This document shows, piece by piece, positions 37,152-45,336 of a stretch of DNA of 45,336 nucleotides (its first letter is position 1; the number at the start of each line of letters is the position of its first letter). The notes under the pieces were generated by a model. The model did not search any database and was not told where the DNA came from. It saw only the letters and a list, made by a program, of their open reading frames with translations. The position numbers and the translations under genes are program-made. This DNA is from Fuerstiella sp. (GTDB taxonomy: Bacteria; Planctomycetota; Planctomycetia; Planctomycetales; Planctomycetaceae), in assembly GCA_029247265.1 (NCBI GenBank), contig JAQWLN010000061.1, positions 1-45,336 of the forward strand. The letters are read 5' to 3'.

Positions 37152-38189
37152 CTACGGCGAAACGTACTTCGTCGTGGACGGACGTGACCAGGGTTCGAGT
37201 TTCTCGGTCACGGGATGCCATTTTTCGGTACGCAGCGCATCGTATCCCGTCTCGATGGTCACCACGGAAGCCAGTGCGTCTTCGGGATCGACGATCAGTT
37301 CCTGTCCACTATACACCGCTTCAACAAAGTTCAGTATTTGACTTCTGAACGCAGCCACCTCGTCGTAGCCGTTTCCAAACACAACCCATTCGCCGTCGTT
37401 TCGGCGATATTTCGACTCATCCCGGCCGACCAGCAGAGTGCCTTCAGAGCCGTAGACGGTGATAAATTGTGACTGCACGTTGTTCATGCTCCACGACAGG
37501 TCAATACTGCCGGCAGCTCCTGATTCTGAACGAAGGAACAGGCGCACAGTGTCTTCGACTTCGGGCATCTGAATTCGCCGTCCTTCGACGACCTGAAGAT
37601 CGATGATAGCTCCCAGCAGGAATCTCATAATGTCGACCGAATGTGTGCCCCTGTCCATCAGAACGCCGCCGCCACTGATCTCGGGGGTGGAATTCCAGCG
37701 TTGCGACATGTCGACCTGTCCGGCGAACGTGTTTTCGAACAGAACGATGTCTCCCAGGCTTCCCGAGTTAATCAGGCGCTGCGTTTCCTGCAGGTCGTCA
37801 GCAAAACGAAATTGTGATCCCATCGTGAACACAACGTCGTTGGACTTTGAGACATTGATCATGCGTCTCGCATCGTGAGACTTGATGGCCAGTGGCTGTT
37901 CGCACAGAACGTGAATACCCATATTCATGAGTTCGATGCAGATGTCGGGGTGTGAAGCGGGCGGTGTACATACGATAGCAATCGTTGGCAGCACTTCCGC
38001 AATCATCGTTTCAATGTCATCAAATGCCTGAGCACCGATCATGGCGGCAACTTCTTCGGCGGCTTCCCTGCGCACGTCAGCAACAGCTGCGATTTCATAC
38101 GGCAGACTTTCTGCAAAAGCCTTCGCGTATGTTTTAGAGACGGCTCCGGCACCGATAAGAACGATGGTCGGATTGATTCGGCAGATCAT
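37152..38189 (-). CDS. Gfo/Idh/MocA-family NAD(P)-dependent oxidoreductase
   Basis: About 345 residues from ATG 38189, chosen because the Rossmann domain starts there ('TIVLIGAGAVSKTYAKAFAE'); the frame is open further upstream without homology. N-terminal nucleotide-binding domain with 'AAVADVRREAAEEVA', 'AIVCTPPASHPDICIELMNMGIHVLCEQPLA' and C-terminal alpha/beta domain ('ISGGGVLMDRGTHSVDIMRFLLG', 'VEDTVRLFLRSESGAAGSIDLSW'). The usual E-K-P motif, whose Lys is involved in catalysis, reads E-Q-P. D-R-G-T-H-S-V-D retains the late catalytic His region. No signal peptide, so cytoplasmic sugar or polyol oxidation is likely, but the Lys loss leaves activity uncertain. Confidence 0.88.
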   Translation of the reverse strand: MICRINPTIVLIGAGAVSKTYAKAFAESLPYEIAAVADVRREAAEEVAAMIGAQAFDDIETMIAEVLPTIAIVCTPPASHPDICIELMNMGIHVLCEQPLAIKSHDARRMINVSKSNDVVFTMGSQFRFADDLQETQRLINSGSLGDIVLFENTFAGQVDMSQRWNSTPEISGGGVLMDRGTHSVDIMRFLLGAIIDLQVVEGRRIQMPEVEDTVRLFLRSESGAAGSIDLSWSMNNVQSQFITVYGSEGTLLVGRDESKYRRNDGEWVVFGNGYDEVAAFRSQILNFVEAVYSGQELIVDPEDALASVVTIETGYDALRTEKWHPVTEKLEPWSRPSTTKYVSP

Positions 38190-38967
38190 TGAGGCAGAAC
38201 TTTCAAAGGGAAGAATGTCGAGTGCTCTCGGGAACTTTAGGATGAGAACGACAATGCTGACGTTGATTTTTATCAACGTCGCGTTGTTCAAAAGCAACAC
38301 GTCTGCGACCTTGACGGTTGTGCCGTTCCCGAAAGATGGGCAATTGGTTGTACCGGTTGCGCGGGCACATCTTGCCGTCTGAGTCACCCATAAGGACGGG
38401 CTGCGAACGCATCAGCCGGGATGTCACGGGGGAATTCAGTCGGATTCGTGCACAAGCCTCCCAGGTACAGCCGGAACATTCCCAGATGTTGTCCGGGGCT
38501 GTCATCTGAGCATTCGTTGGACGTGGTCCGAAGTTACACGTGCGGCCACGACGGGGATTTCGCCGCCGCGGAGCGTGACTGCGATGTCAGAAGGGCTGGC
38601 AGGAGGAGCGGGCGGCATTGCGAGGTTGGTGTTTCGCAGAACGGCTGGCACGGGTGGATAGCTGTCGAAAACCCCATGTTAATACAGACACTCTGGTTAA
38701 ACAAAAGGACGTCGTCGAACGGTCTGCTATTTTCATTTGCGGCCTCATTGCCTATGGCATCCGCAGATCCGATTGAGGTTGCCGAGTTGTGACTGTCTGA
38801 CGTTTGGGTGCCGTTTTACGGGATTCTGTTGCGCGTGTTTTCTGTTGCGCGTCGTCTTTTTTCTGATTCCTCGCGACGATTGACGGCTCCATTTGTGTTT
38901 AAGGTCTAGTGGCATCGACACGATCCAGCCACTTAGCTGCCATTTTTCTGAACTGACCGAAACTGCT
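38190..38967. other. Intergenic region between divergent genes
   Basis: About 780 bases. Open frames on both strands (such as 38421-38792 plus and 38745-39158 minus) lack recognisable homology and good ribosome-binding sites. Promoters for the oxidoreductase (minus) and the thioredoxin-like gene (plus) should be here; no clear element was found. Confidence 0.4.
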
Positions 38968-40017
38968 ATGAACCAACTCAAGACCATGACCTCATGCGTT
39001 TGTGTGATGACGCTTGGCATTCTGGCGTGTGGCCAGGGCGGCCCCCGGCCGTCAGACCTGGGCGCGTCGAATCTGGATCCCGGCGAACCGGGTATCGCGT
39101 GGTACACGACCTGGGAGACAGCCCTGTCAGAAGCAAGACGGAGTGGTCGGCCAATCATGTTTGTCGCTGCAGCAACTCAGTGTCATGGCGTATCGGGTGT
39201 CTTCTGACCTGGGTACACCGCAACGCAGAACGGTCTGTTCGCGTCCGACGAGTTTATCGAAGCGTCCCGCAGTTTCGTGTGTGTGCGAATTGACTCGTAC
39301 GAAAGTGAAGAACATCAACAGTACGTTCGTACATTTCTGGATGGAAGATTTGAGAACAGCGCGTTTTGTCTGCTGTCACCAGACGGCCAAGACTGGCTTA
39401 CAAAAGCAGGCCGAGGTCCGGAAATGGTGCTGGGCCGCAGTTTGTCATCCTCCGTGGAGCAGATGGAAATCGTGGCTGCGCTGTATCCCGCCACGGCTGA
39501 TGTGAAACAGGCCGAGGTTCAGGACTTTCACAGTGTGCGTCAGGCATTGAACGTCGCTTCGGCAGATCAACGAGTGCTGGTGGTCGTGAACGGTCCCGGT
39601 GATCGAATCGCGTCGCTTCGCAACTCTCTTCGCTCTGTTGCCAGCGATGAAGGCATCATTGGTCGCTTTCACATCGACTTTGAAGAAGATGATCAGTGGC
39701 GAAAAACGGTCACAGGGCTGGAGGATGGAGCCAGCATTGTGGTCATTCGACCAGGGGAGTTCGGAATGGACGGGACGGTGATGAACCAATTGCCGCTTAA
39801 TGCTGAAACTAAGGACATCACCGCAGCATTGCTGGCTGCCAATACGGAATTTTCCGGATCCACGGACAAGAAGGTCTATTCAGGCCACGTTGCCAAAGGT
39901 CAGGAACTCGGCATCTATTTTGAAGGTGGCGTTCCTTACGGCGAAGACCGCAACGGAGACGGGCAGATCGATCGTGGCGGTTTTTCCGGGGCACGTGTAG
40001 ACAGGCCGCGACGATAG
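38968..40017 (+). CDS. Thioredoxin-like exported protein with in-frame UGA: selenoprotein candidate or pseudogene
   Basis: 349 codons plus stop if the TGA at 39205-39207 is read through. N-terminal signal with a possible lipobox ('VMTLGILACGQGG'). Then 'WETALSEARRSGRPIMFVAAATQCHGVSGVF' and, after the TGA in the same frame, 'PGYTATQNGLFASDEFIEASRSFVCVRIDSY', 'TFLDGRFENSAFCLLSPDGQDWL' and a 200-residue tail ending 'GFSGARVDRPRR'. The start of the fold matches thioredoxin-like proteins of the type 'RPILF...C...'. Two readings are possible: selenocysteine insertion (Cys and Sec eight residues apart, SECIS-like hairpin at 39224-39243) or a nonsense mutation, for example CGA or TGG to TGA. Sequence conservation across the stop shows it is one gene. 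ATG 38968 precedes the signal peptide; no strong ribosome-binding site is seen. Confidence 0.7.
39224..39243 (+). promoter_or_regulatory. Bacterial SECIS-like hairpin downstream of in-frame UGA
   Basis: CGC-(A)-GAAC / GTTC-GCG forms a 7-bp stem with one bulged A and a 5-nt apical loop GGTCT (39232-39236). The loop starts 24 nt after the TGA, inside the spacing range known for bacterial SECIS elements, and begins with G as required. The loop sequence is like that recalled for the E. coli fdhF SECIS. It lies within coding sequence, as bacterial SECIS elements do. No folding energy was calculated. Confidence 0.45.
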
Positions 40018-40060
40018 ATGGTCACGGACTCATTTCCCGGTTTTGGTACTGTCGAACTGC

Positions 40061-40495
40061 TTAGCGGGACGGTGTTTTCGCCTCAGCTTTTTCGAAACCG
40101 CTTGTCAGAAGCTTTTCGTAGCCGGCCTTTAGTGGTCGGACGTCATACCCTTTGGCTCGCAGGATTTGTGACACTATCAGAACGCGTCCACCACTTCTGC
40201 AGTGGCAGTAAACAGGTTTGTCCTTCGGCAGGTTTTTTTGCATTTCCTTTGTCAGTCTGCCTGTTCTGACGACACTCAGTGGAATGAGCTTCGCTGACTT
40301 GAGATGCCCTGCCTCCCATTCGGTTTTTTCACGCACGTCAAGCAGCACTGCCTTCTTGTCTTTGAGTCGCTGACGAACCACGTCCAGCGTATCGGTCGTA
40401 TGGCCGGCACGTGTAAACGTCGGGGGTTTCGAATCATCGTCAGCGGCCAGACAGAAACTGCTGCAGATGACGCCAGCAAATAAAAGACGCATCAT
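40061..40495 (-). CDS. Exported rhodanese-like single-domain protein
   Basis: 144 residues. Signal peptide ('MMRLLFAGVICSSFCLA'). Rhodanese fold: 'KAVLLDVREKTEWEAGHLKSAKLIPLSVV' and active-site loop 'VYCHCRSGGRVLIVSQIL' with the catalytic Cys in C-R-S-G-G-R, a six-residue loop of sulfurtransferase type. Predicted extracytoplasmic sulfur-carrier or sulfurtransferase. It converges with the thioredoxin-like gene, their stops 43 nt apart, and starts 21 nt upstream of the next minus-strand gap. Sulfur or selenium handling next to a selenoprotein candidate is suggestive but not evidence. Confidence 0.9.
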   Translation of the reverse strand: MMRLLFAGVICSSFCLAADDDSKPPTFTRAGHTTDTLDVVRQRLKDKKAVLLDVREKTEWEAGHLKSAKLIPLSVVRTGRLTKEMQKNLPKDKPVYCHCRSGGRVLIVSQILRAKGYDVRPLKAGYEKLLTSGFEKAEAKTPSR

Positions 40496-40569
40496 TGAAT
40501 TGCTCCCAAGAAAATATGGAAATACAAATTGGTTGGTGGGCCAGCATAACGAACCAGAATCATTGGGGT

Positions 40570-42474
40570 CTATTCAACACCGATGACACGATCAACTTCC
40601 TGAAATGTTGTCACGCCCTGCGCGACAAGGGAATGTCCATTGACGCGGAGCGACTGAAATCCCTTGCCTTTGACGGACTTGCGAAGATCGACGATCGTGG
40701 GGTTACCGTGAATTGCGTCACCCACCTGTTTCCTGACGTCCAGTAATTCAAAGATTGCCCGGCGGCCCGAATAGCCTGTGCCAAGGCACTTTTTGCAGCC
40801 ACGAGGTTCGTAGATTGCGTCGCGAAAGCTGTCACCCAGGCGGCGTTTGTCGTCATCGTTCGGTCTGCGCCGCGCGCGGCATTCCTGACACAGCTTTCGC
40901 AACAGCCGCTGAGACATGATCAAGTCCAGGGCCGCGGCGACCATGTTCGGGTCGGCATTCAGGTCGAGCAGTCGATGCAGAGTCGCCAGTGTGTCCGGAG
41001 CGTGGACTGTCGACAGGACAAGGTGGCCCGTCATGGTAGCCTGCATTGCGATTTTTGCGGATTCTTTGTCCCGAATTTCGCCAATCAGAAGAACGTCGGG
41101 GTCCTGTCGCAGGAGCGCCGGCAGCATGTCAGAAAAACTTTTGCCGTGCTCAGAATCAATGTTCATCTGTGTGATCCCGTCGATTTGATATTCGACAGGA
41201 TCTTCCAGAGTCATCACATTTCGCGATTTGAAATCCACACTGCGAAGCATCGAGTACAACGTCGTTGTCTTTCCGGACCCGGTAGGACCGCACATCAACA
41301 CCATGCCCGCATTCTGTTTCATCACGGCGTTGACGGTCTTTATCATACGCCCCGGAGCACCCAGTTGTCTCATTGTCTGTGGGGCGTTGTCGACGTCAAG
41401 AACGCGAATGGCCAGCTTCTGCCCATGCACGGAAGGCGTGAAGCTGACTCGATAGTCCGACCGTCGTTTGGGCCCCACAACAGAGTAACTGCCTTCCAGC
41501 ACTTCCTGACTGGCGCCCATTTTGGTTTCACACAGCACTTTGACAATGCCGTACAGCCGGTTGATGGCGCTCTTCGGAATCTCCACCAGATGCACCAGAG
41601 TGCCATCAATGCGCATTCGAACATCGACACCTTCTGCAGTCGGTTCAAGGTGCAGGTCTGTGGTCTTCGACTGAAACGCGACGATTGTCAGCAGCCCCAG
41701 CAGGTGCGGCCCGTCACCCGTACCGATGTGTTCTGATACGGAAATCTGCTCACCACCGGATCCGATGAGGACGAGCTTGTCGACAGAAAATCCCAGGTCA
41801 CGGAGTGTGTCGTGAACATGCAGCAGCTTTTGCAGATGCGGTTCCTGTTCCGCGGACGTTTCTCCGCTGCCGAACAGGAATCCCATTACGCCGCCACGTT
41901 TCTTCTTCTTAGGCTTTTTGGCGACGACATCTTCAAAGACGCCCGGTCCGGACTTGTTTTTCTTTTTCTTCTTTTTCTTTTTTGCGACCTCCTTGCCGCC
42001 CCCCGGGTCGTCATTCTGATCCTGACGCTTGCGACGTGGGGCATCGTCGGTATTTTTGCTGGAGCGACGTCCGGATTCCTTACCATCACTTTGGGAAGAT
42101 TCGCGTGTGGGTCTGCTTCGACGTGACGACGGTGGGGCGCTGGTTTCGTCGCGCGACTTTCCTCGTCGTGCACGTGATGTTCTGGCACCTTTGGCGCGAG
42201 AGCGAGGTTTCGGTCCGTCATCCACCAGCGGTGCGTTTATGTCGATTTCCTGGTCATAGTCTCCGTCACCGTCGTCGTCGAAATTATCGTCGTTTGCACC
42301 GCCATCGTCCGGAAACAGCTCGGGAAACTCATCGGCGCGGGACCAGCGTTTGCCATCTTTTGACACTTCGTAGTGTCGACCAAAGCGTCCGCGTTTCGCC
42401 ATCATGTGCAATTTGTCGACCGTCAGAGGCCCAACGCGTTTGCCACGATTGCGAATGTAGAATCTACCAGCCAC
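40570..42474 (-). CDS. GYF-domain plus GspE/PilB-type secretion ATPase
   Basis: 634 residues. N-terminal GYF_2-like domain (about 4-55, 'FYIRNRGKRVGPLTVDKL'), an acidic then basic low-complexity linker (about 56-195) with a run of eight Lys, then a type II/IV secretion ATPase: N2-type domain, Walker A GPTGSGKT (396-403), Asp box and Walker B region 'DVLLIGEIRDKESAKIA', His box 'GHLVLSTVHA' and a zinc-binding tetracysteine (CQEC ... CKKC). Usual PilB/GspE N1 domain replaced by the GYF module and linker. No pilin, GspF or GspG genes lie nearby, so it may power a non-canonical system. Coupled by direction, not overlap, to the tail-anchored protein gene upstream. Confidence 0.9.
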   Translation of the reverse strand: MAGRFYIRNRGKRVGPLTVDKLHMMAKRGRFGRHYEVSKDGKRWSRADEFPELFPDDGGANDDNFDDDGDGDYDQEIDINAPLVDDGPKPRSRAKGARTSRARRGKSRDETSAPPSSRRSRPTRESSQSDGKESGRRSSKNTDDAPRRKRQDQNDDPGGGKEVAKKKKKKKKNKSGPGVFEDVVAKKPKKKKRGGVMGFLFGSGETSAEQEPHLQKLLHVHDTLRDLGFSVDKLVLIGSGGEQISVSEHIGTGDGPHLLGLLTIVAFQSKTTDLHLEPTAEGVDVRMRIDGTLVHLVEIPKSAINRLYGIVKVLCETKMGASQEVLEGSYSVVGPKRRSDYRVSFTPSVHGQKLAIRVLDVDNAPQTMRQLGAPGRMIKTVNAVMKQNAGMVLMCGPTGSGKTTTLYSMLRSVDFKSRNVMTLEDPVEYQIDGITQMNIDSEHGKSFSDMLPALLRQDPDVLLIGEIRDKESAKIAMQATMTGHLVLSTVHAPDTLATLHRLLDLNADPNMVAAALDLIMSQRLLRKLCQECRARRRPNDDDKRRLGDSFRDAIYEPRGCKKCLGTGYSGRRAIFELLDVRKQVGDAIHGNPTIVDLRKSVKGKGFQSLRVNGHSLVAQGVTTFQEVDRVIGVE

Positions 42475-42557
42475 GTGATATCTCAGTACGGTGAGGGATG
42501 GCCCGTTGTCGCCGGTCGTTCAGAAGACATGCGCCGACGGGACGTTGATTAATGCCA

Positions 42558-43691
42558 TCAAAACAAGATCATGTCAACAATGACCAGCAGTACAATCACG
42601 CCAAGGCCGATGCCACCGATTGTCATGTACTGCTTCATTTTTCGCTGTTTCTCGATCTCGATCAGCCTTGCTTCGTACCTGGCCTGAACGGCTTCCGGAA
42701 TCTCGAAGCCTTCAATCGAATCAACAGCGTCGTAATATCGATAAATCTCATCCAGTGAACTTTGCTCGGACCGCAATGCACGCTGCAGTTTCTTGATTTC
42801 CGCCGCGAACAGTCGTTCATCCTCTTTTTCCTGATCCAGATCCCGAAGCCAGCGAAATAACGGTGCGACTGCTGCTTTCGCATCCCGGAATGCCTCTGAT
42901 TTCTGATTGCACTTCTGCGCCAGCTCTTCCCATGTGTCGCCCAGTTCCCTTGCTCGTTCCGCATCGCCGTCTAACCTTGCGTCGTTGAACTCCGCGGTGA
43001 CGCTTGACAGTCGGGCCACTGATTCACCTTGCCTGACTTCCACCATCGCCTGATCAAGGCGTTCGACGACTTTACGGTCAGGTTTGACAGACCATGGTTT
43101 CTTGTGAACTTCGTCAGACAGACGGCGCAGCTCGACACTGTTGCGGGACGTGGTCGCATCCCGAGATTCGTCGGCAATCTGTCGAATGCGTGCCTGTTCG
43201 TACGACTTCAGATCGTCCTTCCAATAGGATGATCCGGCATCTCGCTTTGCAATCTGCCTGAGCAGATCAATGCGGCTGCGCAGTGGTGCACGAGCCAGTG
43301 AGTGTACTCGAAATCGCCTCATCAGACGTTCCAGTGGTTCGTCGTCGGCGTACGCACCGTTCAGATCTGTGGCAATATCGATCTGCAATTCGGGTGTGAC
43401 GGTCAGGCCGAGTTCGGCGACAAAGTCATTCCATTCGGGCAACTCCGGGAAGTCCAGAATGGAAACGAGTTCCAGCAGATTCGGTTCCTGCTCTGCCAAC
43501 TGTATGGCTTCACTGCGGTGCCCGTCCGCCAGCAACGTGTCACACTCGCGCAGACGTTTATTGGCCGAGCGAATTTCGGCATCCAGTTCGTTGTGGAACC
43601 GGTCAAGTTGTTCGCGGTCCGGATTCATGGAACTGTTCAGTGTGACCCGAACACTTTCCAGCAACTCGTGAATTTCTGCGAGATCAGCCAT
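42558..43691 (-). CDS. Tail-anchored coiled-coil protein
   Basis: About 377 residues from ATG 43691 (a first ATG three codons earlier is also possible). Almost entirely helical and charged ('EIRSANKRLRECDTLLADGHRSEAIQLAEQEPNLLELV', quoted only to show style in pieces: 'RSANKRLRECDTLL', 'RSEAIQLAEQEP'), with 'DQEKEDERLFAAEIKKLQRAL' near the end. A single C-terminal helix 'MTIGGIGLGVIVLLVIVDMILF' ends the protein, so the bulk faces the cytoplasm. No catalytic motif. It lies between the GAP1-type gene and the GYF-ATPase gene on the same strand. In GTPase-centred systems, such helical anchored proteins are common partners (inference). Confidence 0.75.
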   Translation of the reverse strand: MADLAEIHELLESVRVTLNSSMNPDREQLDRFHNELDAEIRSANKRLRECDTLLADGHRSEAIQLAEQEPNLLELVSILDFPELPEWNDFVAELGLTVTPELQIDIATDLNGAYADDEPLERLMRRFRVHSLARAPLRSRIDLLRQIAKRDAGSSYWKDDLKSYEQARIRQIADESRDATTSRNSVELRRLSDEVHKKPWSVKPDRKVVERLDQAMVEVRQGESVARLSSVTAEFNDARLDGDAERARELGDTWEELAQKCNQKSEAFRDAKAAVAPLFRWLRDLDQEKEDERLFAAEIKKLQRALRSEQSSLDEIYRYYDAVDSIEGFEIPEAVQARYEARLIEIEKQRKMKQYMTIGGIGLGVIVLLVIVDMILF

Positions 43692-43751
43692 CGTCTGCAA
43701 GCCCTGCTGTCATGAATCAGCACGTTGTGAAGGAATTGAAGTCTATGATAC

Positions 43752-44861
43752 TCATTGAATTGCGAGGAAGCCAAGAACAGCAATCGCCAGGATTAACAGG
43801 AAGATCACGACGAGTATTCTTCGGTTTTTCCCGGGTTTCCGTCGTCTTGGCCGGTCACCGGTCTTTTCGTCGTCGGTGTATTCCTCGACGTATTCCAGAT
43901 CTCGCGTGGAAGGTCGCCGGGCTCCCCGCGAAGCCGGATGACGAGACTGCTGTGAATGCCGATGCCCTGAACGCCGGGTTCGCGATCCGTCACCCGCTCT
44001 GCCGGATCGACTGGTCGAATCGCCGTTGCGACCTGTTGTTGATCTGGATACAGAATGGACGCGACCAGGCTCATTGTCGCGAGCTGCTTCCACGAAAGGG
44101 TTCCCGTCCGGCGGATCCCCGGTCGATCCGCGTGGATCGACCAGCAGGCCGAGGGACCGTGCACGCAATTTGCGGGCTTCACTGGTCCCATCAAGGACGA
44201 AACGCCAGTGGCATTGAGTTCCCGGAGCAAGCCGGGAGAAGTACGTACTGAAACAGACCTTCCAGCGGTCGGACGGTGACACAAGCAGCAGTGCTTCATG
44301 CAACAGCATCATTGTGACGTCCGGGTTGGGGACGATAATTGAGACAGATTTCAGTCCGTTGGCGACAGCATGGCCCAGCACACCCGCCCAGCCAGCGTCG
44401 CCGAAGACTTCCGTCCAGGTACCGAAGTCATCCACGGGCTCTTTATGTGACGATGGAATACGATTGGGCGAAAACGTTTCCGGTTCGCCGTCCCAGTCTG
44501 CGTACCAGAAACCGTAGTCGGCAAACAATGCGGCCGGCCCGTGAGACAACCGTGCTGCCTCGGCCCCGGAAAGCGCCAGGTGGTGGGCGATCTTGTTTGT
44601 CCGCCCCGTATAGTCAATCCCCGCGTCTCCGATGCGCGACACGATATGATAAATGTTCCGCTGAATGCGAATCGTCAGGTGTGAGTGATTGACGGGAGGC
44701 TCGGCACCGGCTGCTGCTTCCGTATGCGAGTATCCGCTTAATGACTCCAGCTTTTCGTGCAGTGCGCGCGGGATGCCGTCAGTGGCGGCAACGGTGCAGA
44801 AACCACTCGCACCTTCCCTGAGTCCATGGCGGGCTGATGTATAAACAAGCTCAAAACTCAC
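43752..44861 (-). CDS. GAP1-type (GTPase-associated protein 1) tail-anchored protein
   Basis: About 369 residues from GTG 44861, chosen because the family N-terminus starts there ('SFELVYTSARHGLREG') and AGG lies about 8 nt upstream; an earlier start at 44885 is possible. N-terminal region 'VYTSARHGLREGASGFCTVAAT' and 'IPRALHEKLESLSGY' match the GAP1-N-type domain found beside TRAFAC-like GTPases. The middle contains 'FADYGFWYADWDGEPETF', 'VFGDAGWAGVLGHAVA' and 'LLHEALLLVSPSDRWKVCFSTYFS'. A Ser/Arg/His-rich linker (about 250-340) leads to a final membrane helix 'RRILVVIFLLILAIAVLGFLAIQ' (last 23 residues). Predicted GTPase-linked conflict or signalling component; the exact role is unknown. 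The partner GTPase gene is immediately upstream. Confidence 0.75.
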   Translation of the reverse strand: MSFELVYTSARHGLREGASGFCTVAATDGIPRALHEKLESLSGYSHTEAAAGAEPPVNHSHLTIRIQRNIYHIVSRIGDAGIDYTGRTNKIAHHLALSGAEAARLSHGPAALFADYGFWYADWDGEPETFSPNRIPSSHKEPVDDFGTWTEVFGDAGWAGVLGHAVANGLKSVSIIVPNPDVTMMLLHEALLLVSPSDRWKVCFSTYFSRLAPGTQCHWRFVLDGTSEARKLRARSLGLLVDPRGSTGDPPDGNPFVEAARDNEPGRVHSVSRSTTGRNGDSTSRSGRAGDGSRTRRSGHRHSQQSRHPASRGARRPSTRDLEYVEEYTDDEKTGDRPRRRKPGKNRRILVVIFLLILAIAVLGFLAIQ

Positions 44862-45026
44862 TAGCGACCTGCCTCGGCGGGACAAAAAGTTTGCCTGTTG
44901 ACCAGATGAATGGGTTTCCTCAATCCGAGGTGGAGCTGCTGCCCAGAATAAGATGGATCTGTCTCACCGGTCGCTGCAACCATGTGATCAAGACGCACGT
45001 TAGCGGCAGCGCCCGGTTCTGCCGAA

Positions 45027-45335
45027 TCATTCCCTTGCACGGCGGACAAGAGACGGAATTAATCCCGTACTGGTCTGGCTTAACATGTACAGCAAAGGCA
45101 CTTCAGCCCAGATCGGTTTTACTTCGCTGGGTCGAACGCCCAGCATTCCGGTGTTTGGATCTTCCTCGGGCCCGCGGCCCAGCGCTGACACCGGAATATA
45201 TGTCACTCTATCTGCAAAACCTTCCGCAGCGTTAACGAATTCCGGAGCGAGTTTTGCCATAATTTCTCGCATCCTGTCAGAAACTTCCTCGATTAACGCG
45301 GTGTCCAGACCCGCCAGCTGCTGTCGCGAATCCTT
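45027..45335 (-). CDS. C-terminal end of a TRAFAC-like / double GTPase, cut by the window edge
   Basis: About 102 residues are visible in an open frame running off the right edge, so the gene starts outside the window. Recognisable segments: 'DTALIEEVSDRMREIM', 'FVNAAEGFADRVTYIPVSALGR' and 'IWAEVPLLYMLSQT'. The '..VTYIPVSALG' block is the SA-type guanine-specificity region seen near the end of GTPase domains of GAP1-associated systems; the nucleotide-binding P-loop is not visible. It sits 165 nt upstream of the GAP1-type gene in the same direction, which supports the pairing. The family assignment rests on the C-terminus only. Confidence 0.55.
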   Translation of the reverse strand, partial: KDSRQQLAGLDTALIEEVSDRMREIMAKLAPEFVNAAEGFADRVTYIPVSALGRGPEEDPNTGMLGVRPSEVKPIWAEVPLLYMLSQTSTGLIPSLVRRARE

Positions 45336-45336
45336 G

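Noticed and set aside
38421..38792. Plus-strand 123-codon open frame upstream of the thioredoxin-like gene
   Set aside because: No family resemblance, unusual residue composition, and it overlaps another open frame on the opposite strand.
41965..41990. Run of Lys codons in the GYF-ATPase gene as a possible slippage or frameshift site
   Set aside because: The frame stays open with a full ATPase domain after it; mixed AAG/AAA codons and a low-complexity linker explain it.
42558..43691. Assignment of the tail-anchored helical protein to a known family such as SMC-like or phage-shock proteins
   Set aside because: Only generic coiled-coil character is visible; no specific motif supports a family name.

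Overview
The window almost certainly comes from a member of the Planctomycetota. It carries several PSCyt/PSD proteins (the DUF1587, DUF1592, DUF1588, DUF1585 and DUF1595 families), two DUF1552 proteins, a PVC-type beta-propeller cytochrome c and seven formylglycine-type sulfatase genes or remnants. This set is typical of marine planctomycetes specialised in sulfated polysaccharides. No rRNA, tRNA, CRISPR array or transposase was seen.

Layout. 1-8447 (+): two repeats of a gene set made of a PSCyt/PSD cytochrome, a DUF1552 Tat protein and a sulfatase; the first gene is cut by the window edge and the first sulfatase is a pseudogene. 8956-11874: a two-component-type beta-propeller sensor (+) and a sulfatase (-) that converge and are both truncated at one junction near 11166. 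11929-15048 (-): a FlK-like thioesterase, an AhpD-like protein and a large secreted metalloprotease-sulfatase fusion. 15156-17778 (-): a decayed M48 peptidase gene. 18076-20625 (-): a propeller/cytochrome c protein. 21273-26540 (+): a third set (DUF1552, PSCyt/PSD, sulfatase) with stop/start overlaps or a short gap. 26601-35285 (-): a compact six-gene cluster resembling a polysaccharide utilisation locus: sulfatase-esterase fusion, sulfatase, BNR_4-like protein, SASA esterase, NHL propeller and DUF1080 (3-keto-disaccharide hydrolase family). 35426-38189 (-): DoxX-like membrane protein, methyltransferase and Gfo/Idh/MocA oxidoreductase. 38968-40017 (+): a thioredoxin-like lipoprotein candidate interrupted by an in-frame UGA that is followed by a bacterial-SECIS-like hairpin. 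40061-45336 (-): rhodanese, GYF-GspE/PilB ATPase, two tail-anchored membrane proteins (one with a GAP1-type domain) and the C-terminal end of what looks like its partner GTPase.

Inferred biology: secreted sulfatases, esterases, a BNR_4 protein, DUF1080 and an oxidoreductase would strip sulfate and acyl groups from a sulfated glycan and process the sugars, while PSCyt/DUF1552 proteins supply an undefined haem-dependent function. Two themes stand out. Catalytic domains are fused to sulfatases (metalloprotease-sulfatase, sulfatase-esterase). Gene decay recurs: a 1-nt frameshift plus TAG in one sulfatase, a microhomology-flanked loss of the HExxH active site plus TAG in the M48 peptidase, and a two-gene truncation junction. 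The right edge holds a GTPase/GAP1-type module of the kind predicted to act in biological conflict.
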